Below, piece after piece: positions 54,139-62,472 of a stretch of 64,000 nt of DNA. The stretch is from Rhizobium sp. RU33A (lineage in GTDB: Bacteria > Pseudomonadota > Alphaproteobacteria > Rhizobiales > Rhizobiaceae), in the NCBI RefSeq assembly GCF_900156055.1, contig NZ_FTMQ01000001.1, positions 1,116,001-1,180,000 on the forward strand, written 5' to 3'. A program made the translations under genes and the position numbers. The notes below the pieces were generated by a model. It worked only from the letters and a program-made list of their open reading frames with translations, had not been told where the DNA came from and did not search any database. Each line of letters opens with the position of its first letter. The stretch's first letter is position 1.

Positions 54139-55074
54139 TCAGTTCCCGGCAATCCCCAGAAGCTCCGCGTCCAGCGCATGCAGGAAATCCTCGGCGATCC
54201 GGTCGCTGATCCCAAGATCATGCGGCCCATAGCGTGAGGCGACGCGGATATCGACGAGCGTCATCTCCGCTTCTTCGCGAAGCCGAACCACCGCATCGAA
54301 GGGCAGCCCAAGCACCAGCGTGCGGGTGGCAAACTGCAGCCGGGCCGTCCCCTCCGGTTCACCGTCATCCAGCGGCACGAGCAGGCTCGGCTCGGGGCGT
54401 GCGGTGGGCAGCGGCCCGCTTTCCGGCAGCGCGTCCTGGGCCGCGGGTGCTGCGCCTTGGGCTTCCGCCTCGACCGGGCTTTCCGTGGTCGGCCGCAGTT
54501 CCAGCGCCGGCAGGCCGTATTCCTCACCGCGGCTCGCTGTCACCACCAGCCGGTTTTCCGCCGCCACCTTGCGCACCGCCTCATAGACGCGGTCGATTGC
54601 CCCTTCATAGCGGCGGCCGTTCAAGCCCGGATAGGCGGCAAGCTGCGCCTCGCCGGCATTGTCAGGCAGGGCAGGGCGCGGCAGAATATGCTGCGGCACA
54701 TCAGGCACGGAGACGAAGGCCGGTCGATCGGCGAGATCGGTCGAAACCTCGGTCAGCTTCGGCTTGGTAACATAGAGGTAGTAGCCATAGCCGGGCAGGG
54801 CGAGCGGCACGGCCGCGTAGATCAGCGCCCAGGCAGCAGCCACGCCACCGAGTGCACCGATCTGCCAGAGCCGAGCAAGACCGAGCAGCGCGAGCGGCAC
54901 GGCAAGCGCCGCCGGCACGGCAGATGCCAGCACCAAAAGCACGAAATCCGGCGTCGAAAGCGGCCCGAAGCGATGCGCCAGCACGATGATCAGCAGCAAG
55001 CCGAGCGAAAACAGCGCTAGCCGTCGCGCGAGAAAAGCGGAACGGGACACCGGGCGGTCATAGCGGATATGCAT
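54139..55074 (-). CDS. DUF1499 membrane protein (311 aa)
   Basis: The N-terminal third has three membrane segments (LALFSLGLLLIIVLAHRF; FVLLVLASAVPAALAVPLALLGLARLW; GVAAAWALIYAAVPLALP). The rest is a DUF1499 domain with PRPALPDNAGEAQLAAYPGLNGRRYEGAIDRVYEAVRKVAAENRLVV and the C-terminal ATRTLVLGLPFDAVVRLREEAEMTLVDIRVASRYGPHDLGISDRIAEDFLHALD. The DUF1499 fold is often found in envelope proteins, of unknown function. It contains an inserted Pro/Glu-rich loop (ESPVEAEAQGAAPAAQDALPESGP). It lies 86 bp downstream of the next membrane gene. Confidence 0.9.
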   Translation of the reverse strand: MHIRYDRPVSRSAFLARRLALFSLGLLLIIVLAHRFGPLSTPDFVLLVLASAVPAALAVPLALLGLARLWQIGALGGVAAAWALIYAAVPLALPGYGYYLYVTKPKLTEVSTDLADRPAFVSVPDVPQHILPRPALPDNAGEAQLAAYPGLNGRRYEGAIDRVYEAVRKVAAENRLVVTASRGEEYGLPALELRPTTESPVEAEAQGAAPAAQDALPESGPLPTARPEPSLLVPLDDGEPEGTARLQFATRTLVLGLPFDAVVRLREEAEMTLVDIRVASRYGPHDLGISDRIAEDFLHALDAELLGIAGN

Positions 55075-55160
55075 CAGGAACTACCGGAATCAGAGGCGAC
55101 ACTGACCGCTTGTAACGGCTGACGCTGAAGGCGTCGACTGGCAATGCGGTCTGCTTCGCT

Positions 55161-56162
55161 TCAAGGCTGACTGTTGCGCCCGCCGCCGAGCAGTGGGTTG
55201 TCGCCGAGCTCCGGTGGCGGAATGGCGTTGTCGTCGACCGGGCTGTCGAAGCTCCCCGGCGCTTCCAGCAGTCCGTCCTCGACCGCCGGATCGAGCGGTG
55301 CAAGCGACGGGTCATCAAGGAGTTCGGGCAGCGGCGGGGCATCGGGTGCAAACGGCACGTAGAGCGAGACGGTAACGATGACCGCGATCACCATCAGCCA
55401 GGAGCCGATGATCCGTGCCGGGATGGTGAGCCAGGCGCCGCGGAAGGGGCGCAGCATCAAACCGGGAACAACGAGGATCCATAGCGCGCCGAGCACGGCG
55501 GCGAAAGCGAATTCCTTGATGCCGATGCCGAAATCGTCGAGCCCGATGAACAGCGCGAAGGAAAAGCCGACGACAGCGGCCGCAAGCGGCGCTGCAATCC
55601 GGCGGACCTGCGCCGGCAGCCACAGGACCACGCCGGACAGCATCACGGCAATGGGTGCGATCAGGAAGAGCTCGTGCCCGAGCGGGCTCTGCAGGATGGC
55701 GCTGAAGATCGGGTCGAAGAAGAGGAGCATCGGCGTGATCACGCCGAGAAAGGCGACGACAATCGAGACGACCTCGCTTCGCCGCTCGGCCATGCCGATG
55801 GCGACTGAGAGGCCGAGCATGGCCAGAACCAGATCATAGATCGACAGCGTGAAGAGATAGCCGAGCTCGAAGAAGGCGAATTCATGCGGAATGGCAAGCG
55901 ACCCTGCAACCGTGAGAACACCGGCGAGAAACACCGAGAAAGCGATCCGGAAGGCGGGCGTGCGAACGCCGGCGCGGAAGCGTTCGGCAGCAGCGCTCGC
56001 CTTGCCCTCGCTGCGCGTGCCCTCGGTGACCCGGCCCACAGCCGTTTCACGGAGCACGGCGTCGCCACCCTTGTCGGGAGCCATGCTGCGGACGGCCCCT
56101 GAAGGCGCGCTCTTCGCTGTCGCCCGCCCCGATTTCCTGTGTGGCTGCTTCTGCTTCTTCAT
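55161..56162 (-). CDS. Membrane protein of unknown function (333 aa)
   Basis: A basic N-terminal region (MKKQKQPHRKSGRATAKS...) is followed by several membrane segments (about 70-265): FRIAFSVFLAGVLTVAGSLAI, LGYLFTLSIYDLVLAMLGLSVAIGM, VVSIVVAFLGVITPMLLF, and others. The acidic, Pro-rich C-terminal tail (PPLPELLDDPSLAPLDPAVEDGLLEAPGSFDSPVDD) is in the cytoplasm or periplasm. I recognise no family. The start 56162 (ATG) is preferred to a TTG at 56198. The DUF1499 gene follows. Confidence 0.75.
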   Translation of the reverse strand: MKKQKQPHRKSGRATAKSAPSGAVRSMAPDKGGDAVLRETAVGRVTEGTRSEGKASAAAERFRAGVRTPAFRIAFSVFLAGVLTVAGSLAIPHEFAFFELGYLFTLSIYDLVLAMLGLSVAIGMAERRSEVVSIVVAFLGVITPMLLFFDPIFSAILQSPLGHELFLIAPIAVMLSGVVLWLPAQVRRIAAPLAAAVVGFSFALFIGLDDFGIGIKEFAFAAVLGALWILVVPGLMLRPFRGAWLTIPARIIGSWLMVIAVIVTVSLYVPFAPDAPPLPELLDDPSLAPLDPAVEDGLLEAPGSFDSPVDDNAIPPPELGDNPLLGGGRNSQP

Positions 56163-56274
56163 GCCCAAGGTCCGATCATGCGCGGCAAGCCGCAGCAACT
56201 CAGCCTATTTCACACGAGGCTTGATTTGTCACCGCTTGCCGCTGCACTCTCTCGTGACAGGGAGGATCCGGGCC

Positions 56275-56601
56275 ATGGCGATTGTCATGCTGACGGCCTT
56301 CACGCGCGTCGAGCGCAAGGCCGCGACGAGCAACGTCTTCGATACCGTCAACCGCCTCGGCGGCTGGATCGATGACGTGCACATGTATTCGAACCTGATG
56401 AACACGATCCGGATGACGCTGCAGGCCGGCGCATTTGGCGCGTTGGTCGAGGCCTTGGAAGAGGGCGGCATTTCCGTTGGGCCACCAGAGGGGCTGGGTG
56501 ATGTCAGCGATCCCGCTATTGAGCGTATGGCAACGCTGCAGCTCACCTTCGTCCATGACGAGCCGGATCTGACGCGCGAGGTGCCCTCGATCCCAGGCTG
56601 A
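56275..56601 (+). CDS. Small uncharacterised protein (108 aa)
   Basis: ATG 56275 has GGAGG nine bases upstream. The product has an alpha/beta pattern: AIVMLTAFTRVERKAATSNVFDTVNRLGGWIDDVHMYSNLMNTIRMTLQAGAFGALVEALEEGGISVGPPEG. I know similar short rhizobial proteins but no function. The C-terminal part LQLTFVHDEPDLTREVPSIPG is well ordered. It is divergent from the membrane protein gene and a terminator of the opposite gene follows it. Confidence 0.8.
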   Translation: MAIVMLTAFTRVERKAATSNVFDTVNRLGGWIDDVHMYSNLMNTIRMTLQAGAFGALVEALEEGGISVGPPEGLGDVSDPAIERMATLQLTFVHDEPDLTREVPSIPG

Positions 56602-56633
56602 AGGTGGATCGCTATCACGCGGGAGAGCACGCA

Positions 56634-56659
56634 GAAAACCCGGCGGTTGCCCGCCGGGT
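56634..56659 (-). terminator. Terminator of the DJ-1/PfpI gene
   Basis: ACCCGGCGG (56638-56646) and CCGCCGGGT (56651-56659) form a nine-base stem; on the minus strand it is followed by TTTTCT. Confidence 0.85.
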
Positions 56660-56684
56660 CTCTCGTGTTGGCCGGCAGAAGCGA

Positions 56685-57245
56685 TCAGGCGGCGCGGCGC
56701 TGATGGCGGCCTTCCTCGATCTCCTCGACGATCTTCGCCACGAAGGCATCGAGATCATCGGGATTGCGGGAGGTGATGATAGCCTGATCCGTGACCACGG
56801 CCTCGTCGCGCCAGTCGGCGCCGGCATTGATCATGTCGGTCTTGATCGACGGGAAGGAGGTCGCCTTCCGACCTTTGACGGCACCGGCCTCGATCAGCAG
56901 CCAGGGACCATGGCAGATGGCGGCAACGGCCTTGCCGGAATTGACGAAGGCCTTCACCACGTCGACGGCCTTCTGCTCCTTGCGCAGGAGGTCGGGATTG
57001 ATCTGGCCGCCGGGAATGACCAGGGCGTCGAAATCGTCGATCTTCACCTCGTCGAGGGTCAGATCGACATCGACAGTGTCGCCCCAGTTCTTCTCGTCCC
57101 AGCTCTTGATTGGCGCCTTTTCAAGCGAGGCGATCTTGACCGATGCGCCCTTGGCGGTGAGCTGTTCCAGCGGCACGCGCAGCTCGGAGCGCTCGTAGCC
57201 ATGGGTGGCGATGATGAGGATGCGGGCGGATGTGATGGAGGGCAT
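56685..57245 (-). CDS. DJ-1/PfpI family protein (186 aa)
   Basis: The protein shows the DJ-1/PfpI core: ILIIATHGYERSELRVPLEQLTAKGASVKIASL, the Glu-type and GGQINPDLLRK strand, and the nucleophile elbow AAICHGPWLLIEAGAVKGRKATSFPSIKTDMINAGADWRDEAVVTD with the Cys in AICHG. Relatives include YhbO/PfpI, stress-induced enzymes proposed as glyoxalases, deglycases or proteases. ATG 57245 has AGGA seven bases upstream. The tRNA-Gln and the island begin 171 bp upstream of it. Confidence 0.93.
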   Translation of the reverse strand: MPSITSARILIIATHGYERSELRVPLEQLTAKGASVKIASLEKAPIKSWDEKNWGDTVDVDLTLDEVKIDDFDALVIPGGQINPDLLRKEQKAVDVVKAFVNSGKAVAAICHGPWLLIEAGAVKGRKATSFPSIKTDMINAGADWRDEAVVTDQAIITSRNPDDLDAFVAKIVEEIEEGRHQRRAA

Positions 57246-57416
57246 GGGATGTCCTTTTCGTTGGTTTTTGTCGTGGGGGATGAAAAGGAAACGACGCCGC
57301 CGCCGCATCGTTCCGGGAAAAACGTACGAGACCCCTTTCGAAGGTGTTGCCGCCCGGCGTTCGCTTTGCTAATCAGGCCGCGAATTGCAGCGCATCTTTT
57401 CCGCCTGCAACTCTGT

Positions 57417-57491
57417 TGGGGCGTCGCCAAGCGGTAAGGCACCGGTTTTTGGTACCGGCATTCCCAGGTTCGAATCCTGGCGCCCCAGCCA
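57417..57491 (+). tRNA. tRNA-Gln (anticodon TTG)
   Basis: Seventy-five bases fold as a tRNA with a seven-base acceptor stem (TGGGGCG/CGCCCCA), an anticodon stem CCGGT/ACCGG around loop TTTTGGT (anticodon TTG), a T arm CCCAGG-TTCGAAT-CCTGG, and an encoded CCA. It is closely similar to E. coli tRNA-Gln. It marks the left edge of the accessory island; 3' ends of tRNA genes are frequent sites of integration. Confidence 0.97.
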
Positions 57492-57831
57492 ATCTCTCTT
57501 TTTCTATGTTTTTCAGACGCTTAGACGGCTGAAGTCAAAGCCAACCGGAACAGTTTTCCGGTGCATTCGTCCGGATCACCCGGCGACCTTCTCATGCTCC
57601 CGCAATCTATCAAGCTATCTGTCGCTTAAAGTTCTCCTTCGGCGCCTCTCAGTGCCGCAACTCGGCCCCTCTTGCGCCTCAGTCTGACAAAGTGTAAGAT
57701 TGACTCTTACAAATTGTTGGATAGATCGATTTAGCCAATTCGCAGCACGAACGTGGACTCACCACAGCAAAAAGCACCGCAAACGACTGAAGACCAAAGA
57801 ACTCAACGAAACGCACCGACAAGGAAACGAC
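57492..57831. other. 340-bp intergenic region at island edge
   Basis: No gene is seen. It has lower GC than the preceding core and holds a palindrome (57693-57711), probably the operator of the PadR-like gene. Confidence 0.6.
57693..57711. promoter_or_regulatory. PadR-type palindrome
   Basis: TGTAAGA-TTGAC-TCTTACA, seven-base perfect arms, 120 bp upstream of the PadR-like gene. TGTA...TACA is a PadR-like feature. Confidence 0.6.
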
Positions 57832-58134
57832 ATGAGATCCGACTTTAACGTGTCTGACATTCAGTTCGAGATTCTCGAACTATTGGTCAGCAAGAATGGG
57901 ATGTATGGACTCGAAATGGTCAAAGCATCCACGAAGCTCAAGCGCGCCACGATCTATGTTCATCTTGGCCGTTTGGAAGATCGCAAGTGGCTCCGGTCAG
58001 AAGCAGAACAAGTTCCCGGTGAATCAGGGATGGCTCGGAGGCGCTACTACATTACCGGTGATGGCCAGAGGGTCCACCGGGTAGCAATGGCAGCTAGAAA
58101 CGCAATCTCCAATTTTTCGGGAGCACTCGCATGA
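57832..58134 (+). CDS. PadR-like winged-helix regulator (100 aa)
   Basis: The protein MRSDFNVSDIQFEILELLVSKNGMYGLEMVKASTKLKRATIYVHLGRLEDRKWLRSEAEQVPGESGMARRRYYITGDGQRVHRVA is a PadR-type winged helix: ILELL, GLE(M), TIYVHLGRLEDRKWL and RRYYITGDG. AAGGA lies six bases before ATG 57832. It overlaps the following membrane protein gene by 4 bp, as in many PadR-target pairs. A palindrome at 57693-57711 is a likely operator. Confidence 0.9.
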   Translation: MRSDFNVSDIQFEILELLVSKNGMYGLEMVKASTKLKRATIYVHLGRLEDRKWLRSEAEQVPGESGMARRRYYITGDGQRVHRVAMAARNAISNFSGALA

Positions 58135-58673
58135 CCGACGAAAGTGACGAACATAAGCTTACCTTCATGCGCTGGTCAGAGCGTGACAACCGCCTTCGTT
58201 TGAGGCGCAGCGACTTCATAATCCGGTTTGACGAAGCACGCCGTGTATTGCTCGAGGCGAAGAATTTACCTCCGTTTCACGAGTTGACGGCCGAAGAGCA
58301 CGCTGAATTCGACCGGGACTTGAAGCTCGCGCTGCATTCTTTCGAATCGTCGGTCGACTTCAGATCGTCCAGGGACTCGAATGTGATGGATGAACTTGCG
58401 ACACCAACAAAAGAGGCGCGGATCTTTAAGCCGCCGGGGTATGCGATCACGGGGCCGCTACGCTTTCTGCTACCGAAGAAAGTCTATGAGCGTGTCGTGG
58501 AGCAGATGGTTATCGACGCGCGCGACGAATACGCCGAGGCGCTTGCTGACGGACACAAGCGCCATGCTCAATGGATCGCGATGCGCCTGTATGTCATGGT
58601 GGGACTTGCACTCTTTTTGAAGCTTGCGACCTTCCCTCTGGAAAAGGTTTCAAGCTTTATGCAGAAGGACTAG
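58131..58673 (+). CDS. Uncharacterised protein with C-terminal membrane helix (180 aa)
   Basis: The first 145 residues are hydrophilic and charged (MTDESDEHKLTFMRWSERDNRLRLRRSDFIIRFDEARRVLLEAK...). Residues about 148-167 (MRLYVMVGLALFLKLATF) form one membrane helix near the C terminus. No family is recognised. It overlaps the PadR-like gene by 4 bp and is probably the target of that regulator. It may be a small membrane-anchored effector; nothing more can be said. Confidence 0.8.
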   Translation: MTDESDEHKLTFMRWSERDNRLRLRRSDFIIRFDEARRVLLEAKNLPPFHELTAEEHAEFDRDLKLALHSFESSVDFRSSRDSNVMDELATPTKEARIFKPPGYAITGPLRFLLPKKVYERVVEQMVIDARDEYAEALADGHKRHAQWIAMRLYVMVGLALFLKLATFPLEKVSSFMQKD

Positions 58674-58902
58674 GGCGCTAGAATGCTCGCCCTGTCCTGA
58701 ATTGCGCGGCAGGCAGCCGCCGCTTCTATTGGGCCCACAATTCGTAAGCTGGCCGGAAGTTCGGCGAACGAACAGATACGTTCATAGAATATTTGTTAGA
58801 TGAGGTGCCCGCTAACTTTCCCTGTGGGCCTGTAATCCTGGCGCTTTATCGTGTCGTGGAACAAGACAGCGACGCGAATGCTCGCCGGAGGAGTTGATTC
58901 GC

Positions 58903-59070
58903 ATGGCGAACGCGATCGTGCTGCAAGCCGACTCGTTCACGGAAGGGATGTCCGACAACAGCGCCTACCATCCGATCCTGAAGACCCTCAAGACAATCAT
59001 CGACCTCAGATGCGCCCTGGTGCTACGGGCCCTAGGAACCCGCCCCGTAGGCGCAGTAGCTGCCTCGTAG
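58903..59070 (+). CDS. Possible small protein (55 aa)
   Basis: ATG 58903 is preceded by GGAGGAG about nine bases upstream. The product MANAIVLQADSFTEGMSDNSAYHPILKTLKTIIDLRCALVLRALGTRPVGAVAAS has a coil/helix look, and its first 35 residues have an ordinary protein composition. It ends 10 bp before the opposite gene. It may be real or a remnant. Confidence 0.35.
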   Translation: MANAIVLQADSFTEGMSDNSAYHPILKTLKTIIDLRCALVLRALGTRPVGAVAAS

Positions 59071-59080
59071 CAGGGACGGC

Positions 59081-59263
59081 CTACTGCTCGACGTCCGTAT
59101 TGTTCACCGGATCTTGGACAGCTTTCTCGTCAGCCTCGGATTGCCTCAGCGCTTCCATGAGAGCCCCATGCCTCTCATATTCTCTCGCCACGAGGTCACC
59201 GGCGTCCAGCGGCTTGTAGCCAGGCCTGGCCCGCCGAATGAGCTTCTCCATATTGTTGTTCAT
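59081..59263 (-). CDS. Small uncharacterised island protein (60 aa)
   Basis: ATG 59263 has GAGG nine bases upstream. The product (MNNNMEKLIRRARPGYKPLDAGDLVAREYERHGALMEALRQSEADEKAVQDPVNNTDVEQ) is charged and likely helical. Its start overlaps the stop of the preceding 51-aa frame (ATGA), suggesting coupled translation. No family is recognised. Confidence 0.55.
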   Translation of the reverse strand: MNNNMEKLIRRARPGYKPLDAGDLVAREYERHGALMEALRQSEADEKAVQDPVNNTDVEQ

Positions 59264-59415
59264 CGTCTTGACCTCGCAGTTGACGGGTCTGAGGCAGTGT
59301 CGCTCTGCCTGCTCGCCGTTTCCACCCTACCATACTCCTCGACGTAGTGAGCAGCCCCGAACCGGGGAACGGCAGCGTTCCTAGGGATCCACCGACGATG
59401 CGTCGGGAATATCAA
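59260..59415 (-). CDS. Small basic island protein, coupled to the next gene (51 aa)
   Basis: TTG start with GGAGGT nine bases upstream; the product MIFPTHRRWIPRNAAVPRFGAAHYVEEYGRVETASRQ... is basic and has an aromatic pattern. Its stop overlaps the start of the 60-aa gene by 4 bp (ATGA). The TTG start is the weak point; the coupling and ribosome site argue for a real gene. Confidence 0.45.
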   Translation of the reverse strand: MIFPTHRRWIPRNAAVPRFGAAHYVEEYGRVETASRQSDTASDPSTARSRR

Positions 59416-59466
59416 CGCGAAGACACCTCCGTGCCAGCCCCGGCCATCACCTGATGCCCTCTCGGT

Positions 59467-59521
59467 TTGGACATGTGATTGGACTTGAGATGTCCAACGC
59501 GCTTGGACATTGTCCGTCCAA
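59467..59521. promoter_or_regulatory. Tandem TTGGAC-N7-GTCCAA operators
   Basis: TTGGAC at 59479 and 59503 and GTCCAA at 59492 and 59516 form two palindromes with a 24-bp period; a half site TTGGAC at 59467 lies 12 bp upstream. The last arm ends three bases before the AAAGGAG of the next gene. Confidence 0.85.
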
Positions 59522-59536
59522 CGAAAGGAGACGGAC

Positions 59537-60037
59537 ATGCGAAAAAGTTGGGCCGAATACAAGCGTGAGGCACGGAAGCGGGAACGAGACAGGCAATCCG
59601 CGCAGGAGCGAGCGCTGAATACCTCGGTGTTTAGGAAGGCGTTTTCCGATTTCTGCCGAGAGGACATGCGCACAGGATTCGCAAGCCACTTCCTTATCCT
59701 CGGAAGCAAATGGTGGGACTTTAGCCAGGACGAGGGTATCGAACCGCTGGATCGATCTGAGATCGATGAAGAGGACCAGGCCGCGGCCTTCAATTCCCTT
59801 GGCAAAGCTGAGCTGGTCCTCAGCCTGCTGGAGGACGTGGTCGAGACGCTGGCGCACGACATCTCTGATTTCAAGCGGAGCGAGATCGAAGCCCGGATCG
59901 AGGAGGTCAAAAAGACCGGCCTCACTGGTCCGAACTCAAAGCACGCGCTGGATGAGTTGGAGCGCCTGAAAAAGATGCGCCACAACCTCAACAAGCGCGT
60001 CAGACGAACCCACCCGCAGACCAAGGCAGCAGACTAA
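59537..60037 (+). CDS. Uncharacterised island protein (166 aa)
   Basis: ATG 59537 has AAAGGAG six bases upstream. The N terminus is highly charged (WAEYKREARKRERDRQSAQERAL), followed by SVFRKAFSDFCREDMRTGFASHFLILGSKWWDFSQDEGIEPLDRSEIDEEDQ and a helical C terminus rich in Glu/Lys (ELVLSLLEDVVETLAHDISDFKRSEIEARIEEVKKTG). I recognise no family. Two tandem palindromes immediately upstream suggest strong regulation by a dimeric protein, possibly encoded outside the window or by this gene. Confidence 0.85.
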   Translation: MRKSWAEYKREARKRERDRQSAQERALNTSVFRKAFSDFCREDMRTGFASHFLILGSKWWDFSQDEGIEPLDRSEIDEEDQAAAFNSLGKAELVLSLLEDVVETLAHDISDFKRSEIEARIEEVKKTGLTGPNSKHALDELERLKKMRHNLNKRVRRTHPQTKAAD

Positions 60038-60101
60038 TCGCCGATCTCAACCACGCAACCATTGCGGTTTTGCGTCGAACAAATATTCAAGGAGTTACTC
60101 G

Positions 60102-60947
60102 ATGGCTTATGTTTCCAAGGTGAATGATGAAGAGCTGACTGATCTCGACCTTTCTGAATCAATCGCAGCAGCCCCGGCAGAGAAAACGTCTGCGCCTGCC
60201 ACCAAAATCGTGGCTCTACCTGCGCCAAAGCCTAAAGCTGCCGATGTCCGGTCCTTTGATTATGCCGGTCTTCCTATTGCGGTAGCCAAGGAGGCAGAAG
60301 CAGCTGCCAAGCGGATCCGGACTCGTCTTAAGGTGCATACCCTCGAGACTGGCAAGGAACTGCTGGCTATCAAGAAGGCGCTCGGACACGGGAAGTTCGG
60401 CAAGTGGCTGGAATTCCATTTCGGCTGGAAGGAGCGGACCGCGCAGAACTACATGAACTCGGCGATTGCTTTCGATTCGACGCCGCAGGTTATTGATGCA
60501 CTGCCTCCGTCCACGGTTTACAAGCTTGCGTCAAAGAGCACGCCGGACGCGATCAGGCAGTCGGTAATTGACGAGATCAAGCGGGGCGAGAAACCCGACC
60601 CCAGGCAGATCGAGAAGAAGATCGCTGCCGCCAAGAACGCGGCTCCACAGGTCGCTGTCGGGGCAGAAAACGCGACACTCGACAAGCGACCTGTGGAGCC
60701 GTCCGATATCCTCCCGGGTGACGTGTTGGCTTCGCTGGAACGAGCCTTGGCGGCTGAAGAACCGGCAACTGCAGGCCAGCACGCCGTCGATGCTCTGGCG
60801 CCCTCTGTCGCGGAGAAACCGGAGGTTCGAGCCGCCGCCATCGTGGAACACCTCAAGAAGCGTTTCAGGGACAAGTTCCCGCCTCTGCGCGACGCCATTC
60901 TGGAAACCGAATGGGCGGCCCTGAAAAAGGCGCTGCAGGACGCATAG
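60102..60947 (+). CDS. DUF3102-type protein (281 aa)
   Basis: The central region (residues about 70-150: AKEAEAAAKRIRTRLKVHTLETGKELLAIKKALGHGKFGKWLEFHFGWKERTAQNYMNSA) is a DUF3102-type DNA-related domain found in mobile elements and phages. A proline-rich N terminus precedes it. AAGGAG lies eight bases before ATG 60102. The C-terminal part is acidic-basic and may form a coil (FRDKFPPLRDAILETEWAALKKAL). It marks the region as a mobile accessory island. Confidence 0.85.
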   Translation: MAYVSKVNDEELTDLDLSESIAAAPAEKTSAPATKIVALPAPKPKAADVRSFDYAGLPIAVAKEAEAAAKRIRTRLKVHTLETGKELLAIKKALGHGKFGKWLEFHFGWKERTAQNYMNSAIAFDSTPQVIDALPPSTVYKLASKSTPDAIRQSVIDEIKRGEKPDPRQIEKKIAAAKNAAPQVAVGAENATLDKRPVEPSDILPGDVLASLERALAAEEPATAGQHAVDALAPSVAEKPEVRAAAIVEHLKKRFRDKFPPLRDAILETEWAALKKALQDA

Positions 60948-61230
60948 GGCGACCAGGATTTGAAGGTGCCAGGCTATCCCACTGACGAGTTCAGCGGCTA
61001 GCTTGGGACTCACCGGCACGGCCCGGGTCAACGCCTCTCCAATCGACATAGCAGGCCACTGACGCGCTCCAGGCGCCCATACACAAGTAAGCAGCGCCTG
61101 CCGCCGGCGCCGCTCTGTGGGCCTCCTGGGCCCGCGACGCAACCCGTGATCCAACAACCTTAGCCGCACGCGCGGGCGCCATTGAGATGGCCCTCGATTC
61201 TACAACCGCGACCATTTGCAGAGAAGACAG

Positions 61231-62472
61231 ATGACAGCACCTCAGTCATTGCTGACAGTTCCACTGTTCGCCAAGAAAGTGCCGGCGATCGTGGGTCACC
61301 TCACATATTCACGCGTAGAACTTCCCAACGGACAGAAGCGCCTGGCCGGACGATACGCTCTGCGCCCCGACATTGATCTCGGTAGGTTCATGACCCGGGC
61401 GGTCATCGATTGGCTCGCCGTTGGCATATCCTTGAAGAGGCCTACCCAGTTCCAGTGGCTCCAGTCAGAGATTGCCGGACTCCTTGGTCGAACTCCTTTC
61501 GTCAAGAACCGGCAGGGCAAGCCGAACGATTCCTCCGATAGCTTCGAGGTAAGGTTCCAAGAACCGGAGATGGCATCTGTCCTGAAAGCGATGGCCGCAA
61601 TCGAGGCGAGGTATGGGATGGAGAAGCTGCCCGTCGTGAGTAGCATCGAGATCAGCGTCGATTTCACGCCGAGGGTTCCAAGCGACTTGGAACGCGCCAA
61701 GATCGCCCGCGTGCTGATGAACCATCTCCTGGTCGAACAGGATGTGATCACGAACGTTCGAGATCGCCCGAGGACGGTGTGGGGTCGCGACGAGAAAAGC
61801 GTTGCCCGGCTCATCTACAACTCGAAGCACCTTACCGCAGAGGAGAACCAGCGCTTCCTGATCGAGACCGAGCGAGACCGCGCGCCATTCACAGATGGGA
61901 CGCTGGAGATTGGTGCGAAGGAAGCGAACGTGCGCTGGCGTGTGATGGACAAGATCATCGATCGGCAGAATGTCCGCGCCGGAACGTGCGTCGTGCTGGA
62001 TGAAGCAGAGAAGCGTGCCAGGATCGAGGTCACTCTCGACCAGCCGGAGGTGGAAGCCCTCGGCATCACGGCCCTCTGCGACCTCAAGCACCTGAACTTC
62101 ACTCGCCTGCAAGGACGGTATTTCCGATTTCTCTTGCCGACCTTTACTGGAGACGCCGCCCGGGCTCCGGGAAGGAAATCAGCACTTCTTCTTTGGCAGG
62201 ATCGTCAACGCGCCACCAAGTTCGGCAAGAGTGGGGGACTGAGCTTGAAAGCGATGGATACGGCGCTCGCAGAGCAGCAGGCCGAGATCAAGCGAAATGC
62301 CCTGCAGGATCTTCATCGACGCGGACTACGACTGCCAGGAGGGAACAGGACCGGGCGCGGCCTGGCCGGTTCGTTCGTGGCATATGAGGAACTGAACGAG
62401 CGCACCAGAACGGCCCTGCGTAACCTCGGTAAGAGGATTGCTGCTGGCTTTGAGTGTGAGGAGGAAGGGTAG
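61231..62472 (+). CDS. Uncharacterised island protein, possibly replication-initiator-like (413 aa)
   Basis: No family is recognised with confidence. The middle part has an alpha/beta look (FMTRAVIDWLAVGISLKRPTQFQWLQ..., SSIEISVDFTPR). A later part (ARIEVTLDQPEVEALGITALCDLKHLNFTRLQGRYFRFLLPTF) resembles the order of segments in some plasmid replication initiators of the Rep_trans type, which is a weak impression only. The C terminus is basic. It lies 283 bp after the DUF3102 gene and is followed by an inverted repeat at 62533-62580. Confidence 0.8.
   Translation: MTAPQSLLTVPLFAKKVPAIVGHLTYSRVELPNGQKRLAGRYALRPDIDLGRFMTRAVIDWLAVGISLKRPTQFQWLQSEIAGLLGRTPFVKNRQGKPNDSSDSFEVRFQEPEMASVLKAMAAIEARYGMEKLPVVSSIEISVDFTPRVPSDLERAKIARVLMNHLLVEQDVITNVRDRPRTVWGRDEKSVARLIYNSKHLTAEENQRFLIETERDRAPFTDGTLEIGAKEANVRWRVMDKIIDRQNVRAGTCVVLDEAEKRARIEVTLDQPEVEALGITALCDLKHLNFTRLQGRYFRFLLPTFTGDAARAPGRKSALLLWQDRQRATKFGKSGGLSLKAMDTALAEQQAEIKRNALQDLHRRGLRLPGGNRTGRGLAGSFVAYEELNERTRTALRNLGKRIAAGFECEEEG

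Noticed and set aside
58851..59219. A 122-codon plus-strand frame
   Set aside because: Low-complexity Ser/Arg-rich product that runs opposite to the more plausible 60-aa gene.
60991..61215. A 74-codon minus-strand frame in the gap before the 413-aa gene
   Set aside because: Ala/Ser/Arg-rich shadow-like composition, no ribosome site; not convincing.
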